From positions 1-36,408 of the forward strand of contig NZ_JAOEEA010000019.1 of NCBI RefSeq assembly GCF_029837695.1: a DNA stretch of 36,408 nucleotides. The letters run 5' to 3'. The position numbers were made by a program, and so were the translations under genes. Positions within the stretch are counted from its first letter, which is position 1, and each line of letters begins with the position of its first letter. The stretch is from Pseudomonas sp. GD04019. GTDB taxonomy: Bacteria; Pseudomonadota; Gammaproteobacteria; Pseudomonadales; Pseudomonadaceae. The notes beneath the pieces were generated by a model that saw only the letters and a program-made list of their open reading frames with translations, was not told the origin of the DNA and searched no databases. Shown one piece after another: positions 7,671 to 16,699 of the stretch.

Positions 7671-8747
7671 ATGCGCCCCCTCGTCGCCACCATCGATCTG
7701 GCCGCCATTCGCCATAACTACGCCTTGGCCAAGCGCTGCGCGCCGGGTCGCCAGGCGTTCGCGGTGGTCAAGGCGAATGCCTACGGGCATGGCGTGCGCG
7801 AGGTGGTCAGCGCCCTGCATGACGAGGCCGATGGCTTTGCCGTGGCCAGCCTGGAGGAGGCCGCCGAGGTCCGCGCCATGCATGGCACGGCGCGCATCCT
7901 GCTGCTGGAAGGCTGTTTCGGCGCTGACGAGCTGCCGATGGCCGCCCACCTGGGCCTGGACCTGGTGCTGCAGGGCGTCGAGCAGGTCGAGGCACTGCTC
8001 GCCACCAACCTGTCGCGGCCGCTGAATATCTGGCTCAAGCTCGACTCCGGCATGCATCGCTTGGGCCTTTGCGCCGATGCCGTGCGCCAGTTGTTCCCGC
8101 GCCTGCGCACGGCGCCGCAGGTGGCCGAGCTGAACCTGCTCAGCCACTTCGCCTGCGCCGACGAGCGCGGCCATTCGCTGACCGAGGTGCAGCTGGAATG
8201 CTTCCTCGACCTGCTCGACCTGGATTTCGACCAGCGCAGCCTGGCCAACTCCGCCGCGCTGCTGATGATCCCGGCAGCGCACATGGACTGGATCCGTCCC
8301 GGCATCATGCTCTACGGCGCTACGCCGTTCGCCGACCTGTCCGCCGCCGAGTTGGGCCTGCAACCGGTCATGAGCCTGAACGCCCAGCTGATCGCCGTGC
8401 GCGAGGTGGCCGTGGGCGAGAGCGTCGGCTATGGCGCCGGCTGGGTCGCCGAGCGCCCATCGCGCATCGGCACGGTGAGTTGCGGCTATGCCGACGGCTA
8501 TCCGCGCCATGCGCCTGCCGGCACGCCGCTGTGGATCCGTGGGCAGCGCGTGCCGCTGGCCGGCCGGGTGTCTATGGATATGCTCACGGTCGATCTGAGC
8601 GATCTGCCCGAGGCCGCTGTCGGCGACACGGTGGAGCTGTGGGGCGCCAACCTGGCGGTGGACGAGGTGGCCCAGGCCGCCGGCACCATCGGCTACGAGC
8701 TGCTGACCAAGGTCACCGCGCGCGTGCCTCGGCGCTACAAGGCCTGA
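7671..8747 (+). CDS. alr: Alanine racemase (biosynthetic type)
   Basis: A 358-residue PLP-dependent fold-III racemase that interconverts L- and D-alanine, supplying D-Ala for peptidoglycan. The PLP-binding motif AVVKANAYGHG places the Schiff-base lysine at K34. The opposite catalytic base is Y254 in SVGYGAGW. An N-terminal TIM barrel (to about 230) and C-terminal beta domain are both present, with usual length. Pseudomonads often carry both alr and a catabolic dadX. The position directly after dnaB, and the absence of dadA next to it, argue for alr. The gene converges on the cyclase gene with only 6 bp between stops. Confidence 0.95.
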   Translation: MRPLVATIDLAAIRHNYALAKRCAPGRQAFAVVKANAYGHGVREVVSALHDEADGFAVASLEEAAEVRAMHGTARILLLEGCFGADELPMAAHLGLDLVLQGVEQVEALLATNLSRPLNIWLKLDSGMHRLGLCADAVRQLFPRLRTAPQVAELNLLSHFACADERGHSLTEVQLECFLDLLDLDFDQRSLANSAALLMIPAAHMDWIRPGIMLYGATPFADLSAAELGLQPVMSLNAQLIAVREVAVGESVGYGAGWVAERPSRIGTVSCGYADGYPRHAPAGTPLWIRGQRVPLAGRVSMDMLTVDLSDLPEAAVGDTVELWGANLAVDEVAQAAGTIGYELLTKVTARVPRRYKA

Positions 8748-8753
8748 TCGAAC

Positions 8754-10664
8754 TCAGCTCAGCCCGCTGGGCACCTTGAGCACATCCAGCATCAGGCAGG
8801 TCTGCGGGCTCAGCTCGCCGTCGCAGCCCTGCAGCACGAAGCCCGAGCGGCCGCGCTGCTTGGCCCGGTACATGGCCTCGTCGGCCGACTTGTACAAGCC
8901 GGTGAACTGCAGCGCGTGCTGCGGATAGAGCGCGGCGCCGATGCTGATGGTCACCACCAGGCGGTTGGCGCCGTACAGCACCGGTCGCGACAGCTCGCCG
9001 AGCAGGCGCGCGGCAATTTCCTGGGCATGCTGCTGGGCATCCGGGCCGCAGACCAGCACGGCGAACTCGTCGCCGCCCAGGCGCGCCACCATGTCGTTGG
9101 TGCGTACATGCTCGCGCAGACGATGACCGATGGTGCGCAGCATCAGGTCGCCGGCGTCGTGGCCGTAGCGGTCGTTGATCGGCTTGAAGTGGTCCAGGTC
9201 GACCAGCATCAGCGCCACCGACTCGCCGCGTCGCTGGGCATCGGCCAGCGCCACTTCGGCGCGTTCGATCAGGTAGCGGCGGTTCGGCAGTTCGGTCAGC
9301 GGGTCGTGGAAGGCGGCATGCTGCAGGCGCTGCTCGCGCTCGCACAGCTGCTGGTTGGCCTGGGCCAGTTCCACGGTGCGCAGGCGCACCGCCTCCTGCA
9401 GTTCGTCGGCGCTGGCCTGCATCTGCGCCAGGCGCGCGCTCTTCTCGCGGTCGGCCTGCAGCAGGGCCTCGGCCTTCTCCTGCTTGAGCGTCTGGATGCG
9501 GTAGGCCAGGGCGAAGGAGAACAGGATCGACTCGGCCGCCACCGCCAGGGGGAACACATAGGCGTTCCAGGTGGCCGGTTGCACCAGGCCGGTGGAGCGC
9601 AGCAGCGCCAGGCTGATGCTGCCGAGGATCAGGCCGTAGCCGAACAGGTAGAGCAGGGCGGGGAAGTAGCCCTGGCGCCAGCGGATCATCGCCGCGCCGA
9701 GCGCCGCCGGGATGCTGGTCAGCGACAGCAGGGCGATCAGCCAGGCCGAGGCGCCGCGCAGGCCGAAGGCCTCCATGGCGATGGCGATCACGTAGCAGGC
9801 GCAGGCCAGGCTCAGCAGATGGTGCGCCCAGCGCACGTGGATGCGGGTCTGCAGCAGGGTCTGGGTGAAGCGGCAGGCGCAGAAGCCCCACAGCGAGGGC
9901 AGGGTGATGCGGTCCAGCCAGAACGGCACCGGTGCGTCCGGCCACAGGTACTGGAAGCCGTGGCCGCTCATGCTGACGATCAGCAGCAGGGCGCCGGCGG
10001 TGGTCAGCACGTACCAGAAGTAGGCGGTGTCGCGCAGGGTGAAGAAGATGAACAGGTTGTACAGCAGCAGGGCGGCGATGATGCCGTAGATCAGACCCAG
10101 GCCGAGGTTTTCCTGGCTGGCCAGGTGGTCCAGGTCGTCCAGCTGCCAGACCCGTAGCGGGAAGGAGTTGCCGGCCGGGTCGAAGCTGCGCAGGTAGAAG
10201 GTCTGTGGCGTTTCGCCCAGCTCCGGCAGCTGCAGCAGCGGGCGTCGGTAATCATGGTCGCGGCCCTCGGCAAAGCTGACCCGCTCGCCGACCTGGCGCT
10301 GCTTCCAGCCGCCCTTGCCATCGGGCGTATACAGCTGCAGGTCGAGCGGGGTCACCGCGCCGATCTCCAGCCACCAGCGCTTGGGGGCGTCGGCGCTGCG
10401 CTGCAGCTCCAGCTTGATCCACCAGGGATTGGGGTTCTGCCCGACGCTGGCCAGGCCCCTGGCCGGCACGAAACGCTGTTGCACGGCCGGATCGGCCATG
10501 TCGGCGATATCCAGTTGGCCGCCAGCATCCTCCAGCAGCATGATCTGCCCGTTCAGCTGCTGCCCGCTGCTATTCGCCTGCAGCTGTACGGCGGCGTGCA
10601 GGCGCCCGCCGAGCAGGCTCAGGCACAACATCAACAGCAGCGCATGCGGGATCGAGCGTCGCAC
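8754..10664 (-). CDS. 7TM-DISM membrane diguanylate cyclase (GGDEF)
   Basis: A 636-residue inner-membrane c-di-GMP synthase. A signal peptide (about 1-24) leads to a periplasmic 7TMR-DISM extracellular domain (about 28-180), seven membrane helices (about 186-390), a coiled-coil linker (about 392-450) and a GGDEF domain (about 452-610). The active-site motif GGDEF is intact at 530-534. An RxxD allosteric inhibition site (R521, D524) sits five residues before it, so the enzyme should be active and product-inhibited. No EAL domain follows. GTG start with AAGGAG seven bases upstream. The periplasmic domain suggests sensing of an extracytoplasmic ligand, possibly carbohydrate, but the ligand cannot be read from sequence. 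Confidence 0.93.
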   Translation of the reverse strand: MRRSIPHALLLMLCLSLLGGRLHAAVQLQANSSGQQLNGQIMLLEDAGGQLDIADMADPAVQQRFVPARGLASVGQNPNPWWIKLELQRSADAPKRWWLEIGAVTPLDLQLYTPDGKGGWKQRQVGERVSFAEGRDHDYRRPLLQLPELGETPQTFYLRSFDPAGNSFPLRVWQLDDLDHLASQENLGLGLIYGIIAALLLYNLFIFFTLRDTAYFWYVLTTAGALLLIVSMSGHGFQYLWPDAPVPFWLDRITLPSLWGFCACRFTQTLLQTRIHVRWAHHLLSLACACYVIAIAMEAFGLRGASAWLIALLSLTSIPAALGAAMIRWRQGYFPALLYLFGYGLILGSISLALLRSTGLVQPATWNAYVFPLAVAAESILFSFALAYRIQTLKQEKAEALLQADREKSARLAQMQASADELQEAVRLRTVELAQANQQLCEREQRLQHAAFHDPLTELPNRRYLIERAEVALADAQRRGESVALMLVDLDHFKPINDRYGHDAGDLMLRTIGHRLREHVRTNDMVARLGGDEFAVLVCGPDAQQHAQEIAARLLGELSRPVLYGANRLVVTISIGAALYPQHALQFTGLYKSADEAMYRAKQRGRSGFVLQGCDGELSPQTCLMLDVLKVPSGLS

Positions 10665-10806
10665 CGGGGGACTCCTTGTTCCGGGTTCGGGCTGGCGTTT
10701 TGCAACCAGGCCCGAGTATAGACATGGAAGTGACCGTGATCACAAATTGACAGCATGGCTGGGCACGAGCAACTGAGCGTCGCAGTCGGATTCTGTATGT
10801 TTTTTG

Positions 10807-10815
10807 TGCTATATT
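10807..10815 (+). promoter_or_regulatory. Extended -10 promoter for ygiQ
   Basis: TGC followed by TATATT (10810-10815) is an extended -10 element. The -35 region at 17 bp is poor, which is tolerated with TGn. A GC-rich stretch follows, and the ygiQ ATG is about 30 bases further on. Confidence 0.55.
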
Positions 10816-10850
10816 CCGCGCCCCCGTGAAAGCCCGGTTGATCAAAAAAC

Positions 10851-13163
10851 ATGCAACTCGCCAAGCCGCTGTTCGACTATCCCAAGTACTGGGCCGAGTG
10901 CTTTGGTCCCGCACCCTTCCTGCCGATGAGCCGGGCAGAGATGGATCAGCTCGGCTGGGACAGCTGCGACATCATCATTGTCACCGGTGACGCCTACGTC
11001 GACCACCCGTCCTTCGGCATGGCCATCATCGGCCGCCTGCTCGAATCCCAGGGCTTCCGCGTGGGCATCATCGCCCAGCCGGACTGGCGCTCGAAGGACG
11101 ACTTCATGAAACTCGGCCAGCCGAACCTGTTCTTCGGCGTGGCGGCGGGCAACATGGACTCGATGATCAACCGCTACACCGCGGACAAGAAGATCCGTAG
11201 CGACGACGCCTACACCCCGGGCGGCCTGGCCGGCGCTCGTCCGGATCGCGCCAGCCTGGTGTACAGCCAGCGCTGCAAGGAAGCCTACAGCCATACCCCG
11301 GTGGTGCTCGGCGGCATCGAGGCCTCGCTGCGCCGCATCGCGCATTACGACTACTGGCAGGACAAGGTGCGCCGCTCGATCCTGATGGACGCCACCGCCG
11401 ACATCCTGCTGTACGGTAACGCCGAGCGCGCCGTGGTCGAGATCGCCCAGCGCCTGGCCTTCGGCGAGTCGGTCGAGAACATCACCGATGTGCGCGGCAC
11501 CGCCTTTATCCGCCGCGATACGCCGGAAGGCTGGTACGAGGTGGACTCCACCCGCATCGACCGTCCTGGCAAGATCGACAAGATCATCAACCCCTACGTC
11601 AACACCCAGGACACCGCCGCCTGCGCCATCGAGCAGGAGAAGGGACCGCAGGAAGATCCTAACGAAGCCAAGGTCATCGAGCTGCTGCCCAGCCCGAAGA
11701 TGACCCGCGCCAAGACCGTGATCCGCCTGCCGTCCTTCGAGAAGGTGCGCAACGACCCGGTGCTCTACGCCCACGCCAACCGCGTGCTGCACCTGGAGAC
11801 CAACCCGGGCAACGCCCGTGCCCTGGTGCAGAAGCATGGCGAGGTGGACGTGTGGTTCAACCCGCCGCCCATCCCGATGACCACCGAGGAAATGGACTAC
11901 GTGTTCGGCATGCCCTATGCGCGCGTGCCGCACCCGGCGTATGGCAAGGCGAAGATTCCGGCCTACGAGATGATCCGCTTCTCGGTCAACATCATGCGCG
12001 GCTGCTTCGGTGGCTGCACTTTCTGCTCGATCACCGAGCACGAGGGCCGCATCATCCAGAACCGCTCGCACGAATCGATCATTCGCGAGATCGAGGAGAT
12101 GCGCGACAAGGTACCGGGCTTCACCGGCGTGGTCTCTGACCTCGGCGGGCCGACCGCCAACATGTACCGCATCGCCTGCAAGAGCCCGGAAATCGAATCC
12201 GCGTGCCGCAAGCCGTCGTGCGTGTTCCCCGGCATCTGCCCGAACCTGAACACCGACCACAGCTCGCTGATCGAGCTGTACCGCAAGGCCCGTGCCCTGC
12301 CGGGCGTGAAGAAGATCCTGATCGCCTCCGGCCTGCGCTACGACCTCGCCGTGGAGTCGCCGGAGTACGTCAAGGAGCTGGTCACCCACCACGTTGGTGG
12401 CTACCTGAAGATCGCCCCGGAGCACACCGAGGAAGGCCCGCTGAATCAGATGATGAAGCCGGGCATCGGCAGCTACGACAAGTTCAAGCGCATGTTCGAG
12501 AAGTACTCGAAGGAAGCCGGAAAAGAGCAGTACCTGATCCCGTACTTTATCGCCGCGCACCCGGGCACCACCGACGAGGACATGATGAACCTCGCCCTGT
12601 GGCTCAAGCGCAACGACTTCCGCGCCGACCAGGTGCAGGCCTTCTACCCGTCGCCGATGGCCTCGGCCACGGCCATGTACCACTCGGGCAAGAACCCGCT
12701 GCGCAAGGTCACCTACAAGAGCGACGGCGTGACCATCGTCAAGAGCGAGCAGCAGCGCCGCCTGCACAAGGCCTTCCTGCGCTACCACGACCCGAAGGGC
12801 TGGCCGATGCTGCGCGAGGCGCTGGAGCGCATGGGCCGCAGTGATCTGATCGGCAATGGCAAGCATCACCTGATCCCGACCTATCAGCCGCAGACCGACG
12901 AGTACCAGAGCGCCCGGCGCAAGAACTCGACCCCGGCCGGCAGCAAGAAGGTCGCCGGCAACGGCGGCGACAAGGGCAAGACGGTCGGCCGCATCCTCAC
13001 CCAGCACACCGGCTTGCCACCGCGTGGCAGCGACGGCAGCAAGGCGTGGGACAAACGCGAGCAGGCCAAGGCCGCCGCCGAGGCCCGGCGCAAGGCGGAG
13101 AAGTCCGGCGCCGGCAAGCCTGCCAGCAAGAAGCCGAGCAAGCGCCCGGTGGCTCCGCGCTGA
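10851..13163 (+). CDS. ygiQ: YgiQ family radical SAM protein (UPF0313)
   Basis: A 770-residue radical-SAM enzyme of unknown reaction. The 4Fe-4S cluster motif CxxxCxxC is C385, C389 and C392 in RGCFGGCTFCSI. A cobalamin-like N-terminal region (about 1-200) precedes the radical-SAM barrel (about 365-640), and a basic Lys/Ala/Gly-rich tail follows (about 690-770). The unusually conserved N-terminus (LFDYPKYWAECFG) supports the ATG at 10851, although only A-rich sequence and no clear Shine-Dalgarno precedes it. Divergent from the cyclase gene. Members are widespread in proteobacteria; substrate unknown. Confidence 0.93.
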   Translation: MQLAKPLFDYPKYWAECFGPAPFLPMSRAEMDQLGWDSCDIIIVTGDAYVDHPSFGMAIIGRLLESQGFRVGIIAQPDWRSKDDFMKLGQPNLFFGVAAGNMDSMINRYTADKKIRSDDAYTPGGLAGARPDRASLVYSQRCKEAYSHTPVVLGGIEASLRRIAHYDYWQDKVRRSILMDATADILLYGNAERAVVEIAQRLAFGESVENITDVRGTAFIRRDTPEGWYEVDSTRIDRPGKIDKIINPYVNTQDTAACAIEQEKGPQEDPNEAKVIELLPSPKMTRAKTVIRLPSFEKVRNDPVLYAHANRVLHLETNPGNARALVQKHGEVDVWFNPPPIPMTTEEMDYVFGMPYARVPHPAYGKAKIPAYEMIRFSVNIMRGCFGGCTFCSITEHEGRIIQNRSHESIIREIEEMRDKVPGFTGVVSDLGGPTANMYRIACKSPEIESACRKPSCVFPGICPNLNTDHSSLIELYRKARALPGVKKILIASGLRYDLAVESPEYVKELVTHHVGGYLKIAPEHTEEGPLNQMMKPGIGSYDKFKRMFEKYSKEAGKEQYLIPYFIAAHPGTTDEDMMNLALWLKRNDFRADQVQAFYPSPMASATAMYHSGKNPLRKVTYKSDGVTIVKSEQQRRLHKAFLRYHDPKGWPMLREALERMGRSDLIGNGKHHLIPTYQPQTDEYQSARRKNSTPAGSKKVAGNGGDKGKTVGRILTQHTGLPPRGSDGSKAWDKREQAKAAAEARRKAEKSGAGKPASKKPSKRPVAPR

Positions 13164-13179
13164 ACCTCCGCAACCGTCT

Positions 13180-13244
13180 GTAGGAGCGAGCTCTGCTCGC
13201 GAAGCTTTTTAGAGGCCTGATTCGCGAGCAGGGCTCGCTCCTAC
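13180..13244 (+). repeat. REPIN: two inverted REP sequences
   Basis: A 24-bp REP (GTAGGAGCGAGC..., 13180-13203) and its inverted copy (13221-13244) match at 23 of 24 positions and are separated by 17 bases. This is the GTAGGAGCGNNC class of pseudomonad REP elements, each half itself a small hairpin (GCGAGC/GCTCGC). It lies between converging genes and would also fold as a bidirectional transcript end. Its right edge contains the TAG stop of the flavoprotein gene. Confidence 0.92.
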
Positions 13245-14485
13245 GCGCGGTGCTTTCGCCACCACTCCAGAGCACCCAACCCGGCGGCCCGACCGCTGGC
13301 GAAGCAGGCGGTGAGCAGGTAGCCGCCGGTGGGGGCTTCCCAGTCGAGCATCTCGCCGGCGCAGAAGGTGCCTGGCAGCTGGCGCAGCATCAGGTTCTGA
13401 TCGAGCACCGCGAAGGTCACGCCTCCGGCGCTGGAGATGGCTTCGTCCAGTGGGCGGGTGCGCAGCAGTTCGATCGGCAGTGCCTTGATCGCTCGTGCCA
13501 GGCGCGGCATATCGGTGAAGTCTTCGGCGCTGGTCAGCTCGCGCAGCAGCGCGGCCTTGGCGCCATCCAGTCCGAGCTGGCGGTGTAGATGCTTGGCCAT
13601 GGAGGCCGAGCCGCGCGGCTTGCTCAGCAGCGCCTCGACTTTATCCAGTGTTCTGTCCGGTTGCAGATCCAGATAAACCCGCGCCTGGCCGTGTTGCTCG
13701 ATGCGCTGGCGAATGGCGGCGGACAGCGCGTAGACCAGGCTGCCTTCGATGCCGTGCTCGGTCAGCACGAATTCGCCACGCCGCGGCGCCTCGCCGTCCA
13801 GCGCCAGGGTCACGTTCTTCAACGGCGCGCCGGCGAACTTGCCGCGCAGGTGCTCGCTCCAGCCGGCCACCTCGAAGCCGCTGTTGGCCGGGCGCAGCGG
13901 CGCGATCTCGACTCCGCGCTGCTCCAGCAACGGCACCCAGGCGCCGTCCGAGCCAAGGCGCGCCCAACTACCGCCACCCAGGGCCAGCACGCAGGCATCG
14001 GCTGCAACCAGGCGTTCACCGTCCGGTGTGGCGATACGCAGTTCGCCGCTCTCGGTCCAGCCCTGCCAGCGGCTGCGCGTGTGGATGGCCACGCCAGCCT
14101 CGCGCAGGCGCTTGAGCCAGGCGCGCAGCAGGGGCGCGGCCTTCATATCGGTGGGGAAAACTCGTCCTGACGTGCCAACAAAGGTGTCGATGCCCAGGCC
14201 GTGAATCCAGGCGCGCAGGGCCTCGGCGTCGAAGTCTGCCAGCAGCGCGGCGATCTCCTGTTCACGCTCGCGGTAGCGGGCGAGAAACGGTGCCTTGGGC
14301 TCCGAATGGGTGATGTTCATGCCGCCGACCCCGGCCAGCAGGAACTTGCGTCCGACCGAGGGCATGGCATCGAACAGCTCGACATGCGCGCCACCGGCGG
14401 CCAGCACCTCGGCGGCCATCAGCCCGGCGGGGCCGGCGCCGATAACGGCAACCAGTGGCTTGGAGCGAGACGTTGAGTTGGTCAT
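13241..14485 (-). CDS. HI0933/YhiN-like FAD flavoprotein (TIGR03862 type)
   Basis: A 414-residue predicted NAD(P)/FAD-dependent oxidoreductase of unconfirmed function. The Rossmann FAD motif is GAGPAG (16-21). KFLLAGVGGMNITHSE (about 53-68) and a C-terminal FCAGEMLDWEAPTGGY stretch are typical of the YhiN/HI0933 group. I start it at the ATG 14483-14485 because the FAD motif then sits near the N-terminus and because a -10-like TAGAAT (14516-14521, minus) lies just upstream. A longer reading up to 14584 would cross that promoter. The TAG stop lies within the last four bases of the REPIN at 13180-13244. Divergent from the aminotransferase. Confidence 0.87.
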   Translation of the reverse strand: MTNSTSRSKPLVAVIGAGPAGLMAAEVLAAGGAHVELFDAMPSVGRKFLLAGVGGMNITHSEPKAPFLARYREREQEIAALLADFDAEALRAWIHGLGIDTFVGTSGRVFPTDMKAAPLLRAWLKRLREAGVAIHTRSRWQGWTESGELRIATPDGERLVAADACVLALGGGSWARLGSDGAWVPLLEQRGVEIAPLRPANSGFEVAGWSEHLRGKFAGAPLKNVTLALDGEAPRRGEFVLTEHGIEGSLVYALSAAIRQRIEQHGQARVYLDLQPDRTLDKVEALLSKPRGSASMAKHLHRQLGLDGAKAALLRELTSAEDFTDMPRLARAIKALPIELLRTRPLDEAISSAGGVTFAVLDQNLMLRQLPGTFCAGEMLDWEAPTGGYLLTACFASGRAAGLGALEWWRKHRA

Positions 14486-14515
14486 GGAGGGGCGAGGCAG
14501 GCGATGGCAAAGCGG

Positions 14516-14521
14516 CATTCT
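14516..14521 (-). promoter_or_regulatory. Candidate -10 element for the flavoprotein gene
   Basis: TAGAAT on the minus strand, preceded by GGG, lies 30 bases before the chosen ATG. No convincing -35 hexamer is seen at 16-18 bp, so this is tentative. It mainly helps decide the start codon. Confidence 0.35.
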
Positions 14522-14604
14522 ACCCGAGGCATCGGTCGCCAGCCTTGTCATCTGCGCGGGCTTCGGGCAGGGTCTGGGCATCAATCCCAGCGAGAGCGTG
14601 TGCT

Positions 14605-15738
14605 ATGTCCGGCCTCTATCCCAGTGTCGATCCCGAGGGTCTGCTCGAATATTCGGTGGTCTACACCGACCGCTCCCTCAACCATATGTCGCAGTCCTTC
14701 CAGGGCGTGATGCGGGACATTTCCAGCACCCTGAAGCAGGTCTACAACGCCCATGCCGTGGCCGTGGTGCCCGGCAGCGGCACCTTCGGCATGGAGGCGG
14801 TGGCGCGCCAGCTGGCGACCGGGCAGAAGACCCTGGTGCTGCGCAATGGCTGGTTCAGCTACCGCTGGACACAGATCTTCGAAATGGGCCAGATCCCCGC
14901 CGCCTCCATTGTGCTCAAGGCACGCCCGGTCGCCGAAGGTAGCCAGGCCGCCTATGCGCCGGCGCCGCTGGCCGAGGTGCTGGCGACCATCGTGGCGGAA
15001 AAACCGCAGGTGGTGTTCGCGCCCCATGTGGAGACTTCCTCGGGGATGATCCTGCCCGACGACTACCTGCGCGCCGTGGCCGATGCCGTGCACGCGGTGG
15101 GCGGCCTGTTCGTGCTCGACTGCATCGCCTCCGGCACCCTCTGGGTGGACATGCAGGCGTGTGGCATCGACGTGCTGATCAGCGCCCCGCAGAAGGGCTG
15201 GAGCGCCTCGCCGTGCTGCGCCCTGGTGATGCTCAGCGCCGCCGCCCAGGCCCGCGTCGAGGCGACCCAGAGCAGCAGCTTCGCCTGCGACCTGAAGAAG
15301 TGGCTGCAGATCATGCAGGCCTACGAGCAGGGCGGCCACGCCTACCACGCGACCATGCCCAGCGACGCCCTGGCGCGCTTCCGCGATGCGATGAAGGAGG
15401 CCGAGGCCAAGGGCTTCGCCGAGGTCTGCCAGCAGCAGCGTGAGCTGGGCCGACGCGTGCGTGCGCTGTTGGCGGCTAAGGGCTTCAAGAGCGTCGCGGC
15501 AGAAGGCTTCGAGGCGCCCGGCGTGGTGGTCTGCTACACCGAGGATGCGCAGATCAAGAACGGCAGCAAGTTCGCCGCCCAGGGCCTGCAAACTGCTGCC
15601 GGTGTTCCGCTGCAGTGCGACGAGCCGGCGGACTTCCAGACCTTCCGTCTCGGCCTGTTCGGCCTGGACAAGCTGGGCAATGTCGAGCGCACCGTAGCCA
15701 CCCTCGAGCAGGCCTTGGATAAAGTCCTGGCCGGCTAA
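14605..15738 (+). CDS. Class V PLP-dependent aminotransferase
   Basis: A 377-residue fold-type I aminotransferase of the class V (alanine-glyoxylate/serine-pyruvate aminotransferase-like) group. VVPGSGTFGMEAVARQ (about 52-67) is the phosphate-binding region. FVLDCIASG (about 169-177) contains the aspartate that contacts the PLP pyridine. APQKGWSASP holds the Schiff-base lysine K197. The start at ATG 14605 is chosen because the longer upstream reading overlaps the divergent gene's promoter and has no homology-like features. Substrate not determined from sequence. Its TAA stop overlaps the TAG stop of the converging amidohydrolase gene (15735-15738). Confidence 0.88.
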   Translation: MSGLYPSVDPEGLLEYSVVYTDRSLNHMSQSFQGVMRDISSTLKQVYNAHAVAVVPGSGTFGMEAVARQLATGQKTLVLRNGWFSYRWTQIFEMGQIPAASIVLKARPVAEGSQAAYAPAPLAEVLATIVAEKPQVVFAPHVETSSGMILPDDYLRAVADAVHAVGGLFVLDCIASGTLWVDMQACGIDVLISAPQKGWSASPCCALVMLSAAAQARVEATQSSSFACDLKKWLQIMQAYEQGGHAYHATMPSDALARFRDAMKEAEAKGFAEVCQQQRELGRRVRALLAAKGFKSVAAEGFEAPGVVVCYTEDAQIKNGSKFAAQGLQTAAGVPLQCDEPADFQTFRLGLFGLDKLGNVERTVATLEQALDKVLAG

Positions 15739-16652
15739 CGCAATCCCGCCGCGCGCCACACCAGCGCGGCGCTGTGGTGCAGGATGCCGTGGCGGCGGGC
15801 GAGCAGGGCGCGGTCCTGGTCGTAGCCGCCGCCGATCAGCCCGACCACCGGGATGTCGCGCTCCAGGCAGTGGCGGAACACCGCTTCGTCACGGGCGGCG
15901 ATGCCGGCGTCGGTGAGTTGCAGATAGCCGAGGCGGTCGTCCTTGTGCACGTCCACGCCGCCGTCGTAGAGCACGATATCCGGCTGGTACAGGGCCAGCA
16001 GGTAGCCCAGGCTGTCGTGCACCACCTTGAGGTAGTCGGTGTCGCCCATGCCGATCGGCAGGCCGATATCCCAGTCGCTTTTCGCCTTGCGCGTCGGGAA
16101 GTTCTTCTCGCAGTGCAGCGACACGGTGATGGCGTCCGGCACGTTTTCCAGCAAGCGCGCGGTGCCGTCGCCCTGGTGCACGTCGCAGTCGTAGATCAAC
16201 ACCCGGCCGACGCGGCCGCTCTCCAGCAGGTAGCGGGCCATCACCGCCAGGTCGTTGAAGATGCAGAAGCCCGAGGCCTCGTCGAAGTGCGCATGGTGGG
16301 TGCCGCCGGCCAGGTGGCAGGCCATGCCGTGTTCGAGCGCCAGCTCGGCGGCCAGCAGCGAGCCGCCCACGGCGCGCACGGTGCGGCGGGCCAGCGCTTC
16401 ACTCCAGGGCAGGCCGAGGCGGCGCTGCTCCTGGTAGGTCAGCTCGCCGCTGGCGAAGCGCTCGATATAGTCCGGGCAGTGCGCCAGGGCGAGGATATCC
16501 GGCGGGCAGATCTCGGGGCGATGCAGCTCTTCGTCGCGCACCAGGCCGCTGTCCACCAGGTGGTCGCGCAGCAGGCGGAACTTCTCCATGGGGAAGCGGT
16601 GGTTGGCCGGGAAGGGCGGGCTGTAGTCGTCGTGGTAGACCAGCGGCAGCAT
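15735..16652 (-). CDS. Histone deacetylase-family metal-dependent amidohydrolase
   Basis: A 305-residue arginase-deacetylase fold protein of the bacterial HDAC/acetylpolyamine amidohydrolase/AcuC superfamily. GGTHHAHFDEASGFC (116-130) gives the paired active-site histidines H119 and H120. YDCDVHQGDGT (154-164) supplies metal ligands D157 and H159, and GGVDVHKDD (231-239) the third ligand D234. All catalytic positions are intact, so an active zinc deacetylase is expected. The substrate (acetyl-lysine, acetylpolyamine or another amide) is unknown. The ATG at 16652 has GAGAG nine bases upstream, whereas the longer reading would need TTG. The neighbouring GNAT gene is divergent. Confidence 0.9.
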   Translation of the reverse strand: MLPLVYHDDYSPPFPANHRFPMEKFRLLRDHLVDSGLVRDEELHRPEICPPDILALAHCPDYIERFASGELTYQEQRRLGLPWSEALARRTVRAVGGSLLAAELALEHGMACHLAGGTHHAHFDEASGFCIFNDLAVMARYLLESGRVGRVLIYDCDVHQGDGTARLLENVPDAITVSLHCEKNFPTRKAKSDWDIGLPIGMGDTDYLKVVHDSLGYLLALYQPDIVLYDGGVDVHKDDRLGYLQLTDAGIAARDEAVFRHCLERDIPVVGLIGGGYDQDRALLARRHGILHHSAALVWRAAGLR

Positions 16653-16699
16653 AATGAACAACTCTCGCAGCCATTTGAAAAACTAGGCGAGCCCAGTAT

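Noticed and set aside
8916..10157. A 413-codon plus-strand frame opposite the diguanylate cyclase
   Set aside because: Gln/Val/Ala/Gly-rich antisense shadow; the cyclase on the other strand has intact GGDEF and I-site motifs.
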